Shown: piece after piece, positions 15,953 through 24,379 of the stretch
Layout: every line of letters begins with the position of its first letter
Numbering within the stretch: position 1 is the first letter of the stretch
Source of the DNA: Actinospica acidithermotolerans
GTDB taxonomy: Bacteria; Actinomycetota; Actinomycetes; Streptomycetales; Catenulisporaceae
NCBI RefSeq assembly: GCF_018139625.1
Contig: NZ_JAGSOH010000012.1
Coordinates: forward strand, 1 to 64,000
Direction: 5' to 3'
DNA: 64,000 nt
Notes under the pieces: generated by a model
Databases searched by the model: none
Seen by the model: only the letters and a program-made list of their open reading frames with translations
What the model was told of the DNA's origin: nothing
Program-made: the position numbers and the translations under genes

Positions 15953-16675
15953 ATGCCGAAGATCGCCCTGTTCGTCACGTGCGTCAACGACGTGGCCTTC
16001 CCGAGCACCGGGATCGCCGCGGTACGCGTCCTGGAGCGCCTCGGGGTCGAGGTCGACTTCCCCGAGGCGCAGACCTGCTGCGGGCAGATGCAGTACAACA
16101 CCGGCTATCCGGCCGAGGCCAAGCCGCTGGCGGAGAAGTTCGCGGGCGACTTCCGCGGGTACGACGCCGTCGTCGTGCCCTCGGGCTCCTGCGGCGCCTT
16201 CGTCCGCGACGTGCATCCGAGGCTGCTCGGCGCGGACGATCCGCCGCCGGTCTACGAGCTCACCGAGTACCTCGTGGACGTCCTCGGGGCGCAGGACGTG
16301 GGCGCGTACTTCCCGCACCGGGTCGCCTATCATCCGACCTGTCACTCCTCGCGACTGCTCAAGCTGGGCGACCGGCCGACCCGGCTGCTGCGCCGCGTCG
16401 CAGGCCTCGAGCTCGTGGAGCTGCCGGGCGCGCAGGAGTGCTGCGGATTCGGCGGGACCTTCTCGGTGAAGAACCCCGACGTCTCGGCGGCCATGGGCGC
16501 CGACAAGGTGGCGCACGCGGTGGAGAGCGGCGCCGAATACCTGATCGCTGCGGACAACTCCTGCCTGATGCACATCGGCGGTACGGCCCGCCGATCCGAG
16601 GCGCCGATCAAGACCCTGCATCTCGCCGAGGTCCTGGCGTCCACCGCGGACTCGCCGTACGGGGCGAGCGCATGA
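15953..16675 (+). CDS. lutA: LutA, (Fe-S)-binding subunit of L-lactate oxidation
   Basis: 240 residues from ATG 15953 with GAGGAGC upstream. It carries two CCG-type cysteine-rich repeats: TCVND to QTCCGQMQYNTGYP, and ATCH-like TCHSSRLLKLGD to ECCGFGGTFSVK, which bind an iron-sulfur cluster in LutA/GlpC proteins. LutABC is a cytoplasmic complex oxidising L-lactate to pyruvate. The three genes are contiguous and translationally coupled by ATGA overlaps. No GntR-type LutR gene or lactate permease is adjacent. Confidence 0.93.
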   Translation: MPKIALFVTCVNDVAFPSTGIAAVRVLERLGVEVDFPEAQTCCGQMQYNTGYPAEAKPLAEKFAGDFRGYDAVVVPSGSCGAFVRDVHPRLLGADDPPPVYELTEYLVDVLGAQDVGAYFPHRVAYHPTCHSSRLLKLGDRPTRLLRRVAGLELVELPGAQECCGFGGTFSVKNPDVSAAMGADKVAHAVESGAEYLIAADNSCLMHIGGTARRSEAPIKTLHLAEVLASTADSPYGASA

Positions 16676-18114
16676 AGGACGTCTACCTGGGGATGCCCTC
16701 CTTCCCCGAAGCGGCCCGCACCGCCACGAAGGACGAACGGCTGCGCGCCAATCTGACCCGCGCCACGCACACGATCCGCGACAAGCGCGCGAAGGCCGTC
16801 ACCGAGATCGAGGACTGGGCCGAGCTCGTCGAGGCCGGCAAGGCCATCAAGGACCACACGCTGCGCCATCTCGACGAGTACCTCCTGCAGCTCGAGGCGA
16901 AGGTCACCGAGGCGGGCGGGCAGGTCCACTGGGCGCGGGACGCCGCCGAGGCCAACCGCATCGTCGCCGGCCTGGTCAAGGCCGCCGACGGCGGTGGCGA
17001 TCAGATCCGCGAGGTGGTCAAGGTGAAGTCCATGGCCACCCAGGAGATCGGCCTCAACGAGGCGCTGGCCGCCGAGGGCGTCGCGGCCTACGAGACGGAC
17101 CTGGCCGAGCTGATCGTGCAGCTCGGCGACGACCTGCCCTCGCACATCCTCGTCCCGGCGATCCACCGCAACCGCACCGAGATCCGCGACATCTTCCGCG
17201 CCAACATGGCCCGCTACGGCCGTCCCGCGCCGGAGGGGCTGACCGACGCTCCGGCCGATCTGGCCGAGGCGGCGCGGCTGCACCTGCGGGAGAAGTTCCT
17301 GCGCGCCAAGGTCGCCGTCTCCGGTGCCAATTTCATGATCGCGGAGACCGGGACGCTGGTCGTCCTCGAATCCGAGGGCAACGGCCGCATGTGCCTGACG
17401 CTGCCCGAGACGCTGATCTCGGTCGTCGGCATCGAGAAGGTCATCCCGAGCTTCCGCGATCTCGAGGTCTTCCTCCAGCTGCTTCCCCGCTCCTCGACCG
17501 CCGAGCGGATGAATCCGTACACGACGATGTGGACCGGCACGGCCGCGGGCGACGGCCCGCGCACGTTCCATCTCGTCCTGCTCGACAACGGCCGCACCGA
17601 CACCCTCGCCGACACCGTCGGCCGCCAGGCCCTGCGCTGCATCCGCTGCTCCGCGTGCCTGAACGTCTGCCCGGTCTACGAGCGCGCCGGCGGCCACGCC
17701 TACGGCTCAGCCTACCCGGGCCCGATCGGCGCCATCCTCAGCCCGCAGCTGCGCGGCACCGCGAGCGAGATCGACGCCTCACTCCCCTACGCCTCGTCCC
17801 TGTGCGGCGCCTGCTTCGAGGCCTGCCCGGTCGCCATCGACATCCCCGAGGTCCTCGTCCACCTCCGCGCCCGCGTCGCCGACGCCGAACCCGGCCACCG
17901 TGCCGAACGCGCCGCCATGCAGGCTGCCACCTACGCCATGACCCATCCGGCCGCCTACCGCGCCGCCGAGGCCGCCGCGATCAAGGCCCGCAGGCTGCTG
18001 CCCCCGGACCGCAAGCTCCCCCTCGGCCCGGCCAAGGCGTGGACCGAGACCCGCGACCTCCCGGAGCTGCCGAAGCAGACCTTCCGCCAGTGGTGGAAGG
18101 AGAACCACCGATGA
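16672..18114 (+). CDS. lutB: LutB, iron-sulfur subunit of L-lactate oxidation
   Basis: 480 residues from ATG 16672, which overlaps the lutA stop (ATGA). Residues 1-300 are a LUD domain (VVKVKSMATQEIGLNEALAAEGV, GANFMIAETGTLVVLESEGNGRM). A ferredoxin-like double [4Fe-4S] region follows at about 320-400: RCIRCSACLNVCPVY and SLCGACFEACPVAIDIPE. The length and order match LutB/YkgF proteins. It would pass electrons from lactate oxidation through LutA and LutC. Confidence 0.94.
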   Translation: MKDVYLGMPSFPEAARTATKDERLRANLTRATHTIRDKRAKAVTEIEDWAELVEAGKAIKDHTLRHLDEYLLQLEAKVTEAGGQVHWARDAAEANRIVAGLVKAADGGGDQIREVVKVKSMATQEIGLNEALAAEGVAAYETDLAELIVQLGDDLPSHILVPAIHRNRTEIRDIFRANMARYGRPAPEGLTDAPADLAEAARLHLREKFLRAKVAVSGANFMIAETGTLVVLESEGNGRMCLTLPETLISVVGIEKVIPSFRDLEVFLQLLPRSSTAERMNPYTTMWTGTAAGDGPRTFHLVLLDNGRTDTLADTVGRQALRCIRCSACLNVCPVYERAGGHAYGSAYPGPIGAILSPQLRGTASEIDASLPYASSLCGACFEACPVAIDIPEVLVHLRARVADAEPGHRAERAAMQAATYAMTHPAAYRAAEAAAIKARRLLPPDRKLPLGPAKAWTETRDLPELPKQTFRQWWKENHR

Positions 18115-18794
18115 CCGAGACGACCGGAAGCGCTAGAAGCGCTACAAGCGCGCGTGAGGAGATCCTCCGGCGGGTCCGCAGAGCGCTGGCCGACGTGCCG
18201 CGCGGGGAGCGGAGCGAGGTCGACCGGGACTATCTGGCGGTGCACGGCGCGCGCTCCGCGGGCGAGAACATCGATCTGCTCGCCGAGAACCTCGCCGAAT
18301 ACCGGGCGCACGTCCATCGCAGCGGCGAGGCCGAGATCGCCGTCACCGTCGCACGGCTGCTGGCCGAGCGCGGGTCGAGGAGCGCCGCCGTGCCGGGCGG
18401 ACTGCCGGAGGATTGGCTCACGCGGGTCCCGCCGGAGGTCACGCTCATTCACGACAGCCCCGATCTGACCGCGCAGCGCCTCGATGCCGTGCACTCGGTC
18501 ATCAGCGGCTGCGCACTCGCCATCGCCGAGACCGGCACCATCGTCCTCGACGGCGGCCCCGGTCAAGGACGTAGGCTGCTCACCCTCGTGCCCGACCACC
18601 ACATCTGCGTCGTGCGCGTGCCGGAACAGATCGTCGGCTCCGTCCCACAGGCCTTCGCGGTCGGCGCCCTCGTGCCGACTCGTCCGCAGACCTGGATCGC
18701 GGGCCCGTCCGCGACCAGTGACATCGAACTCGATCGCGTCGAGGGCGTCCACGGCCCCCGCATCCTCGACGTCGTACTGCTCGGCGCCGCGTAG
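18111..18794 (+). CDS. lutC: LutC, LUD-domain subunit of L-lactate oxidation
   Basis: 227 residues from ATG 18111 (ATGA overlap with lutB). It is a single LUD domain: SAREEILRRVRRALAD at the N-terminus, AVHSVISGCALAIAETGTIVLDGGPGQGRRLLTLVPDHHICVV in the core and a C-terminal GPSATSDIELDRVEGVHGPRILDVVLL. The last 14 codons and the stop lie in the first unit of a 70-bp tandem repeat, so two further copies of this 3' end follow the gene. Confidence 0.93.
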   Translation: MTETTGSARSATSAREEILRRVRRALADVPRGERSEVDRDYLAVHGARSAGENIDLLAENLAEYRAHVHRSGEAEIAVTVARLLAERGSRSAAVPGGLPEDWLTRVPPEVTLIHDSPDLTAQRLDAVHSVISGCALAIAETGTIVLDGGPGQGRRLLTLVPDHHICVVRVPEQIVGSVPQAFAVGALVPTRPQTWIAGPSATSDIELDRVEGVHGPRILDVVLLGAA

Positions 18795-18967
18795 GCGAGT
18801 CCCGGCGCCGCGTAGCCCGTTCGGCCCCCGCATCCTCGACGTCGTACTGCCCGGCGCCGCATAGGCGGGTCTCGGCGCCGCGTAGCCCGTTCGGCCCCCG
18901 CACCCTCGACGTCGTACTGCTCGGCGCCGCGTAGGCGGGTCTCGGCGCCGCGTAGCCCGTTCGGCCC
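18752..18967 (+). repeat. 70-bp tandem repeat, three copies, duplicating the 3' end of lutC
   Basis: Units begin with CGGCCCCCGCA-type sequence at 18752, 18822 and 18892, each 70 bases, with a partial fourth start at 18962. The first unit covers the last 43 bases of lutC, including its TAG; the other two carry slightly diverged copies of the same coding end and stop. Within each unit a shorter GGCGCCGCGTAG motif occurs twice. The period is not a multiple of three, so copies fall in different frames and are not translated as part of LutC. Confidence 0.9.
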
Positions 18968-19065
18968 AGGCTGCACGTGGTCGGCGTGCGGGGAGCCGCG
19001 GGGGGATGTCTGCTGGATCAGAGCAGAGCGGCTAGCCCCGCCGGGATACGGGATGGTGGTCCAAG

Positions 19066-20109
19066 GTGCGGACACGAGTGCTTGGCGTGGTCGCGGTACT
19101 GGGAATCGGGGCGCTGGCACTCGGCGGCTGCACCTCGTCGGGATCCGGCTCGGCGAGCTCGACGTCGAGTCCGGGCGGGGCGAGCCTGCAGACCAACTAC
19201 GAGGACGTCATCGCCTCGGTGATGCCCTCGGTGGTGGAGATCACGAGCCCCAGCTCGCTCGGAACCGGGGAGATCCTCGACACCCAGGGCGACATCGTCA
19301 CCAACAACCACGTCGTCGCCGGCTCGGACACGTACACGGTCACCCTGTCCACCTCCGGAGAGGGCTTCGCCGCCACGCTCGTCAGCCGCTTCCCGCAGGG
19401 CGACCTCGCGGTGATCAAACTGACGAATCCGCCGTCCGGGCTCAAGCCGGTGACCTGGGCCGACTCCTCCAAGGCGGCGGTCGGGCAGATCGTGCTCGCG
19501 ATGGGCAACCCGATCGGGCTCTCGAGCTCGTCGACCGACGGCATCATCTCCGCGACCGGACGCACCGTCACCGAGCCGAAGAGCGAGAACACGCCCGCCG
19601 CCACCCTGACCGACATGATCCAGACCTCTGCGGAGATCAACTCCGGCAACAGCGGCGGCGCGCTGGTCGACCTGAACGGCCACGTGGTCGGGATCCCGAC
19701 CCTGACCGCCGTGGACCAGAACCTCGGCGGCGCGCACCCGGGCATCGGCTTCGCCATCCCCTCGAACGAGGCGAAGCGGATCGCCGACCAGATCGTCACC
19801 CACGGCAAGGTCGTCGACTCCGGCCTCGCCTCGCTCGGCATCACCGGCCGCACCGTCATCGACTCCAACGCGAACCCGGTCGGCGTCGGCGTGGTGGAAG
19901 TCACGTCCGGCGGGCCGGCCGCCAACGCCGGCATCGTTCCCGGCGACCTCATCACCTCCGTCGACAAGGTCCAGATCACGTCCATGGAGGCCCTGTCGGC
20001 GCTGCTCGCGACGCTCAGCCCGGGCCAGAAGGTGCCGGTCGGCTTCACCGAGGCGAACGGCACGAAGAGCACGGTCGAGGTCACCCTCGGGACCCTCCAG
20101 GTCTCCTAG
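19066..20109 (+). CDS. HtrA/DegP-like serine protease lipoprotein with one PDZ domain
   Basis: 347 residues from GTG 19066. A lipoprotein signal ends in LALGGC, so the protein is probably anchored outside the membrane. The trypsin-like domain shows His in VTNNHVVAGS, Asp in PQGDLAVIKL and the nucleophile in INSGNSGGALVD. A PDZ domain follows (GVGVVEVTSGGPAANAGIVPGDLITSVDKV) with the usual carboxylate-binding loop. A short Ser/Gly linker separates anchor and protease. It is a probable envelope quality-control protease. Twelve-base repeats cover the stop codon (20098-20133). Confidence 0.92.
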   Translation: MRTRVLGVVAVLGIGALALGGCTSSGSGSASSTSSPGGASLQTNYEDVIASVMPSVVEITSPSSLGTGEILDTQGDIVTNNHVVAGSDTYTVTLSTSGEGFAATLVSRFPQGDLAVIKLTNPPSGLKPVTWADSSKAAVGQIVLAMGNPIGLSSSSTDGIISATGRTVTEPKSENTPAATLTDMIQTSAEINSGNSGGALVDLNGHVVGIPTLTAVDQNLGGAHPGIGFAIPSNEAKRIADQIVTHGKVVDSGLASLGITGRTVIDSNANPVGVGVVEVTSGGPAANAGIVPGDLITSVDKVQITSMEALSALLATLSPGQKVPVGFTEANGTKSTVEVTLGTLQVS

Positions 20110-20133
20110 TCCGTCTCCTGGTCCGTCTCTGAC
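20098..20133 (+). repeat. 12-bp repeat, three degenerate copies, over the protease stop codon
   Basis: Units 20098-20109 (ending in the TAG stop), 20110-20121 (TCCGTCTCCTGG) and 20122-20133 (TCCGTCTCTGAC). The shared core is GTCTC followed by CTAG, CTGG or TGAC. Confidence 0.6.
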
Positions 20134-20301
20134 ACGGCATAGCCCCGGAAGCTGCTCAAGCTCTCGACGGCACCGCCGTCACCGGTCCCGTCGCGAACCG
20201 GATGAGCGCGCCGGCCTCCGGAAACCGCGGCGGGAGGCGCGCCGAACCGCGACCGGTCCGGGCGCGCGACGGCGCCGGCAGGCACGGGGCGACGCGCCGT
20301 G

Positions 20302-20320
20302 GCGTCTCACGTGCGGTCCG
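20302..20320 (+). promoter_or_regulatory. shared upstream element of the sulfite reductase leader
   Basis: GCGTCTCAC, 3 bases, CGGTCCG. The same two blocks occur at 24310-24329 before the other sulfur leader peptide. In both places the first G is exactly 70 bases before the leader ATG. It is a candidate binding site for a sulfur regulator or part of a promoter. Confidence 0.55.
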
Positions 20321-20371
20321 GATTCTGGGATCGGCTGGACGTCCCCCCGGCTCGGGTGCAAACCTGGGGAC

Positions 20372-20503
20372 ATGTCCCCTGCCATAGACCGACCCGTCGC
20401 GCGCGCCGCGGCGCGTCTGCGGGTGCGCGACCTCGGCGTCGCGCTGGTCTCGCGTCGGCACGTGGACTTCGGCCGCAGCTCCAGCGCGATCTGTCGGGCG
20501 TAG
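20372..20503 (+). CDS. sulfur-assimilation leader peptide upstream of sulfite reductase
   Basis: A 43-residue ORF from ATG 20372. Its C-terminus, VALVSRRHVDFGRSSSAICRA, belongs to the actinomycete leader-peptide type with an RRHVD core and a single late Cys that precedes sulfur genes. The second copy at 24380 shares ALV, HVD, and SSAxC. The stop is 54 bases before the sulfite reductase start. Peptides of this kind are thought to sense cysteine by translation pausing and attenuation; that role is inferred from context. Upstream there is a -10-like AAACCT 6 bases before the ATG, suggesting a leaderless message. Confidence 0.75.
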   Translation: MSPAIDRPVARAAARLRVRDLGVALVSRRHVDFGRSSSAICRA

Positions 20504-20557
20504 CCAGCCTCCAAGCCCGCCGCCCGCTTCATCACGTCACGTTGAAGGATTCCCTCC

Positions 20558-22300
20558 ATGACGACTGCAGAGTCGCGTCCGAACGCCTCCGCCCAGGACC
20601 CCGGCGCCGCGCCGCGGCGGACCGCGAGCGTGAAGTCGCACCAGATCCACCGGCACCGCGGCGAGGGGCAGTGGGCGAAGGGGCACTTCACCCCGCTCAA
20701 CGGCAACGAGCAGGTGAAGAAGGACGACGACGGCCTCAACGTCCGCGCGCGGATCGAGAACATCTACGCGCACCGCGGCTTCGACTCGATCGACGGCGCC
20801 GACCTGCGCGGCCGGATGCGCTGGTGGGGCCTCTACACCCAGCGCCGCCCCGGGATCGACGGCGGGCGCACCGCTGTGCTCGAGCCGGAGGAGCTGGACG
20901 ACAAGTACTTCATGCTGCGGGTGCGCATCGACGGCGGCCGGCTGACGCTGGCCCAGCTGCGCGCGATCGCGACCGTCTCGACGGACTACGCGCGCGGCAC
21001 CGCGGACATCACCGACCGGCAGAACATCCAGCTGCACTGGATCCGCATCGAGGACGTCCCGACGATCTGGAAGATCCTCGAGGGCGTCGGCCTGAGCACC
21101 ACCGAGGCGTGCGGCGACGTCCCCCGCGTCATCCTCGGCTCGCCGGTCGCCGGCGTCTCGAAGGACGAGATCCTGGACGGCACCCCGGCGATCGAGGCGA
21201 TCAACGAGCGCTTCATCGGTTCCCGCGAGTTCTCGAACCTGCCGCGCAAGTTCAAGACCGCCATCTCCGGCCTGCAGGACGTGGTGCACGAGGCGAACGA
21301 CATCTCGTTCGTCGGCGTCGTGCACCCGGAGCACGGGCCGGGATTCGACCTCTGGGTCGGCGGCGGCCTGTCCACGAATCCGCAGTTCGCGAAGCGGCTC
21401 GGGGCCTGGATTCCGCTGGCGGAGGTCCCCGAGGTCTGGGCCGGGGTGGCCGGCATCTTCCGCGACTACGGCTACCGCCGGCTGCGCAACCGCGCGCGTC
21501 TGAAGTTCCTGATGGCCGACTGGGGTCCGGCGCGCTTCCGCGAGGTGCTGGAGACCGAGTACCTCAAGCGCGGGCTGATCGACGGCCCGGCGCCGGCGTT
21601 CGTGCCGCCGACCGAGCGCGACCACGTGGGCGTGCACGAGCAGAAGGACGGCAACTTCTACGTCGGCTTCGCGCCGCGGGTCGGCCGGGTCGACGGACCG
21701 ACGCTGGCGAAGATCGCCGACCTCGCCGAGGCCGCGGGCTCGGAGCGGATCCGCACCACGGCCGACCAGAAGATGCTGATCCTGGACGTGCCGCGGGACC
21801 GGGTCGAGCCGCTGGTCGAGGCGCTGGCCGCGCTGGACCTGCAGGTACGGCCGAGCGTCTTCCGGCGGCACACGATGGCGTGCACCGGCATCGAGTTCTG
21901 CAAGCTGGCGATCGTCGAGACCAAGGCGCTGGCCTCGGACGTGATCGACGAGCTGGAGAAGCGGCTGCCGGACTTCGACACGCCGGTGACGGTGAACGTC
22001 AACGGCTGCCCGAACTCCTGCGCCCGGATCCAGACCGCCGACATCGGGCTCAAGGGCCAGCTCGTCCGGAACAAGGACGGCGAGCAGGTCGAGGGCTTCC
22101 AGGTGCACCTCGGCGGCCACTTCGGCTCGGACCTGGACGACGAGGGCTCCTTCGGCCGCAAGGTGCGCGGGCTCAAGGTCACCGCGTCCGAACTGCCCGA
22201 CTACATCGAGCGGGTGCTGAAGAACTTCCAGGCGGGGCGGCACGAGGGCGAGTCCTTCGCGCAGTGGACCGTGCGGGCCTCGGAAGCCGAACTCGGCTAG
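20558..22300 (+). CDS. sir: ferredoxin-dependent assimilatory sulfite reductase
   Basis: 580 residues from ATG 20558, with AAGGAT at proper spacing. It has the duplicated nitrite/sulfite reductase architecture. The siroheme-[4Fe-4S] ligands are CTGIEFC at about 440 and NGCPNSC at about 480; siroheme-contacting arginines are in DRQNIQLHW and the FRRH segment. WGLYTQR and TEACGDVPR hold the Tyr and Cys that form a covalent link beside the siroheme in the Mycobacterium SirA/NirA enzyme, which favours sulfite over nitrite. It reduces sulfite to sulfide with six electrons from ferredoxin. A leader peptide precedes it, and a chelatase for siroheme synthesis ends the sulfur block at 30784. Confidence 0.93.
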   Translation: MTTAESRPNASAQDPGAAPRRTASVKSHQIHRHRGEGQWAKGHFTPLNGNEQVKKDDDGLNVRARIENIYAHRGFDSIDGADLRGRMRWWGLYTQRRPGIDGGRTAVLEPEELDDKYFMLRVRIDGGRLTLAQLRAIATVSTDYARGTADITDRQNIQLHWIRIEDVPTIWKILEGVGLSTTEACGDVPRVILGSPVAGVSKDEILDGTPAIEAINERFIGSREFSNLPRKFKTAISGLQDVVHEANDISFVGVVHPEHGPGFDLWVGGGLSTNPQFAKRLGAWIPLAEVPEVWAGVAGIFRDYGYRRLRNRARLKFLMADWGPARFREVLETEYLKRGLIDGPAPAFVPPTERDHVGVHEQKDGNFYVGFAPRVGRVDGPTLAKIADLAEAAGSERIRTTADQKMLILDVPRDRVEPLVEALAALDLQVRPSVFRRHTMACTGIEFCKLAIVETKALASDVIDELEKRLPDFDTPVTVNVNGCPNSCARIQTADIGLKGQLVRNKDGEQVEGFQVHLGGHFGSDLDDEGSFGRKVRGLKVTASELPDYIERVLKNFQAGRHEGESFAQWTVRASEAELG

Positions 22301-22406
22301 GCCACCCGGCGATAGGTCGAAGACACGGAGCAGGAAGCGAACGTAGCCGCGTGGACGCAGCGTGTAGGCAGGTCAAAGCGGAATACAGGAGTTACACGCC
22401 TGTCGC

Positions 22407-22420
22407 TTACCGCACGGTAA
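22407..22420. promoter_or_regulatory. palindromic operator in the thiolase promoter
   Basis: Perfect inverted repeat TTACCG-CA-CGGTAA, lying over the -35 region of the promoter whose -10 is TACCCT at 22440. This is a TetR-like operator shape; no regulator is adjacent. Confidence 0.5.
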
Positions 22421-22439
22421 CAATCCGGCCTTCGCGCAG

Positions 22440-22445
22440 TACCCT
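22440..22445 (+). promoter_or_regulatory. -10 element TACCCT of a leaderless promoter
   Basis: TACCCT ends 6 bases before ATG 22452, so transcription should start at the start codon. There is no ribosome site in the interval. Confidence 0.6.
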
Positions 22446-22451
22446 GGCCCC

Positions 22452-23609
22452 ATGACAGAGGCGTACATCGTCGGCGCGGTGCGGACCGCGGTCGGCAGGC
22501 GCGGCGGCGCGCTCAGCGCCGTGCACCCCGCCGACCTGGGCGCGCACGTTCTCCGTTCCCTGATGGAGCGCACCGGGGCGGACCCGGGCGCGGTGGACGA
22601 CGTCGTGTTCGGCTGCATCGACAACGTCGGGCCGCAGAGCACGGACATCGCGCGCACGGCCTGGCTCGCGGCCGGGCTGCCCGAGCACGTGCCGGGGGTC
22701 ACCATCGACCGGCAGTGCGGTTCCTCGCAGCAGGCCGTGCACTTCGCCGCGCAGGCGGTGATGTCCGGCACCTCGGACCTCGTCGTCGCGGGCGGCGTGC
22801 AGTCGATGTCGCAGATCCCGCTCTGGTACTCGGGCGTCGGTGCGGTGGAGAAGCTCGGCATGACCGAGGGGCCCTTCGCCGGTTCGACGGGCTGGCGGGA
22901 GCGCTACGGCGAGCAGCCGGTCAGCCAGTTCCACGGCGCCGAGCGGATCGCCGAGAAGTGGGACATCTCCCGGGCCGAGATGGAGGAGTGGGCGCTGCGC
23001 TCGCACACCCGGGCCGTGGCCGCGATCGACGCCGGATACTTCGAGCGCGAGATCGCGCCGTACCAGGGCTTCGCCGTGGACGAGGGGCCGCGCCGCGGCA
23101 CCAGCCTGGAGCAGATGGCCGGCCTCAAGACCCTGGCCGACGGCGGCCGGCTGACGGCGGCGGTCTCCTCCCCCACCAACGACGCCTCGGCGGCGCTGCT
23201 GATCGCCTCCGAAGACGCCGTCCGGGTGCACGGGCTGACGCCGCGGGCGCGGATCCACCACCTCTCGGTGCGCGCGGACGACCCGATCATGATGCTGACG
23301 GCCCCGATCCCGGCCACCGCCCACGCGCTGCGCAAGACAGGGCTCGACATCGGGGACGTCGACCTGGTAGAGATCAACGAGGCGTTCGCCAGCGTCGTAC
23401 TGGCCTGGTTGCGGGAAACAGGCTGCGATCCGGCGAAGGTGAACGTCAACGGCGGGGCGATCGCGCTCGGCCACCCGATCGGCGCGACCGGCGCCCGGCT
23501 GATGACCTCGATGCTGCACGAGCTGGAGCGCACTGGGGGGCGCTACGGACTGCAGACGATGTGCGAGGGCGGAGGCCAGGCCAACGTGACGATCATCGAA
23601 AGACTCTGA
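22452..23609 (+). CDS. acetyl-CoA C-acyltransferase (thiolase)
   Basis: 385 residues from ATG 22452, the start fixed by the -10 element 6 bases upstream. Thiolase residues are complete: the nucleophilic Cys in DRQCGSSQQA, His in ALGHPIGATG and the second Cys in MCEGGGQAN; NEAF is also present. Within the family it looks like the catabolic beta-ketoacyl-CoA thiolases (FadA5/FadA6-like) rather than the fadA of the fadAB pair at 53.4 kb. The palindrome at 22407-22420 suggests TetR-type control. The substrate is unknown. Confidence 0.9.
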   Translation: MTEAYIVGAVRTAVGRRGGALSAVHPADLGAHVLRSLMERTGADPGAVDDVVFGCIDNVGPQSTDIARTAWLAAGLPEHVPGVTIDRQCGSSQQAVHFAAQAVMSGTSDLVVAGGVQSMSQIPLWYSGVGAVEKLGMTEGPFAGSTGWRERYGEQPVSQFHGAERIAEKWDISRAEMEEWALRSHTRAVAAIDAGYFEREIAPYQGFAVDEGPRRGTSLEQMAGLKTLADGGRLTAAVSSPTNDASAALLIASEDAVRVHGLTPRARIHHLSVRADDPIMMLTAPIPATAHALRKTGLDIGDVDLVEINEAFASVVLAWLRETGCDPAKVNVNGGAIALGHPIGATGARLMTSMLHELERTGGRYGLQTMCEGGGQANVTIIERL

Positions 23610-23629
23610 ACAGACCACCCCCGCCCGGT

Positions 23630-23635
23630 TAGGCT
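23630..23635 (+). promoter_or_regulatory. -10 element TAGGCT of a leaderless promoter
   Basis: TAGGCT ends 6 bases before ATG 23642 of the phosphatase gene; no ribosome site intervenes. Confidence 0.58.
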
Positions 23636-23641
23636 CGCACT

Positions 23642-24160
23642 ATGGCGATGATCGAACTCCCGCAGCCCGACGACGCGGTCGTCTCGGGGCCGCCCTGGCT
23701 CTGGTGGGCGCAGCGCGGAGAGAAGGCGCGGCTGGCCGGCATGGCCCTGCCCGCGGACAACTTCGACTTCAGCCGGCTCTCCGAGCTCGGTTTCGACACC
23801 GTCGTCTCGCTCATCGGCTTCGGCAACTACAGCCCGGCCCCGCTCGAGCGGCACGTGTTCACCCTGCACGACCTGGTGAACGGCGGCCTGCCGCCGGACC
23901 CGGTGCACGAGGAGCTCGAGCTGCGCGCGGCCGTCGCGAAGGTCTGCTCGCTGCTCGACGAGGGCCGCAACGTCGTGGTGCACTGCCGGGCCGGGATCGG
24001 CCGCACCGGCACGGTGATCGCCTGCGCGCTCACCGCCCGCGGCTACGACCCGGACGAGGTCGTCGGCTGGCTGGACCGGGTCCAGCGGCTGCGCACCAAG
24101 CACGACGGCTGGCCGGAATCGCGCTGGCAGAGCGAAATGGTGGCCCGCTTCGCCGGCTGA
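23642..24160 (+). CDS. dual-specificity / tyrosine protein phosphatase
   Basis: 172 residues from ATG 23642. The active-site P-loop VVVHCRAGIGRTG (HCxxGxxRT) is intact at about residues 111-123, with the nucleophilic Cys and the phosphate-binding Arg. The general acid would lie in the preceding FTLHDLVNGG segment. There is no signal peptide or membrane segment, so it is cytoplasmic. Bacterial members act on phosphotyrosine or phosphoserine proteins, or sometimes on nucleotides or phosphoinositides; the target here is unknown. It stands alone between the thiolase and the second sulfur leader. Confidence 0.88.
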   Translation: MAMIELPQPDDAVVSGPPWLWWAQRGEKARLAGMALPADNFDFSRLSELGFDTVVSLIGFGNYSPAPLERHVFTLHDLVNGGLPPDPVHEELELRAAVAKVCSLLDEGRNVVVHCRAGIGRTGTVIACALTARGYDPDEVVGWLDRVQRLRTKHDGWPESRWQSEMVARFAG

Positions 24161-24179
24161 GGCCGGGCCTTCGGCACCC

Positions 24180-24215
24180 GGCGGTGGGGGCGGCAAGGCT
24201 GCTGCCCTCACCCCG
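24180..24215 (+). terminator. possible terminator after the phosphatase gene
   Basis: A GC-rich imperfect hairpin: GGTGGGGGCGGCA pairs, with mismatches, with TGCTGCCCTCACC around a short loop, about 20 bases after the stop. No T-tract. Confidence 0.35.
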
Positions 24216-24309
24216 CCCGCCTGCGAAAGCCGGCCGTACCACCATCCCGGAACTCCACCCCGCTCACGGCGGCCGATCGCGCTAGCCGGCCCGCGAGAGC
24301 TCATGTGCC

Positions 24310-24329
24310 GCGTCTCACACCTCGGTCCG
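24310..24329 (+). promoter_or_regulatory. shared upstream element of the cysH-operon leader
   Basis: GCGTCTCAC, 4 bases, CGGTCCG, beginning exactly 70 bases before the leader ATG at 24380, as at 20302. Farther down both regions share CTCGGG and a CAA-CT -10-like stretch just before the ATG. Confidence 0.55.
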
Positions 24330-24379
24330 CATAGCGGGACGAGGTAGACGCGGACGCCTCGGGATGGCAATCTCGAATC

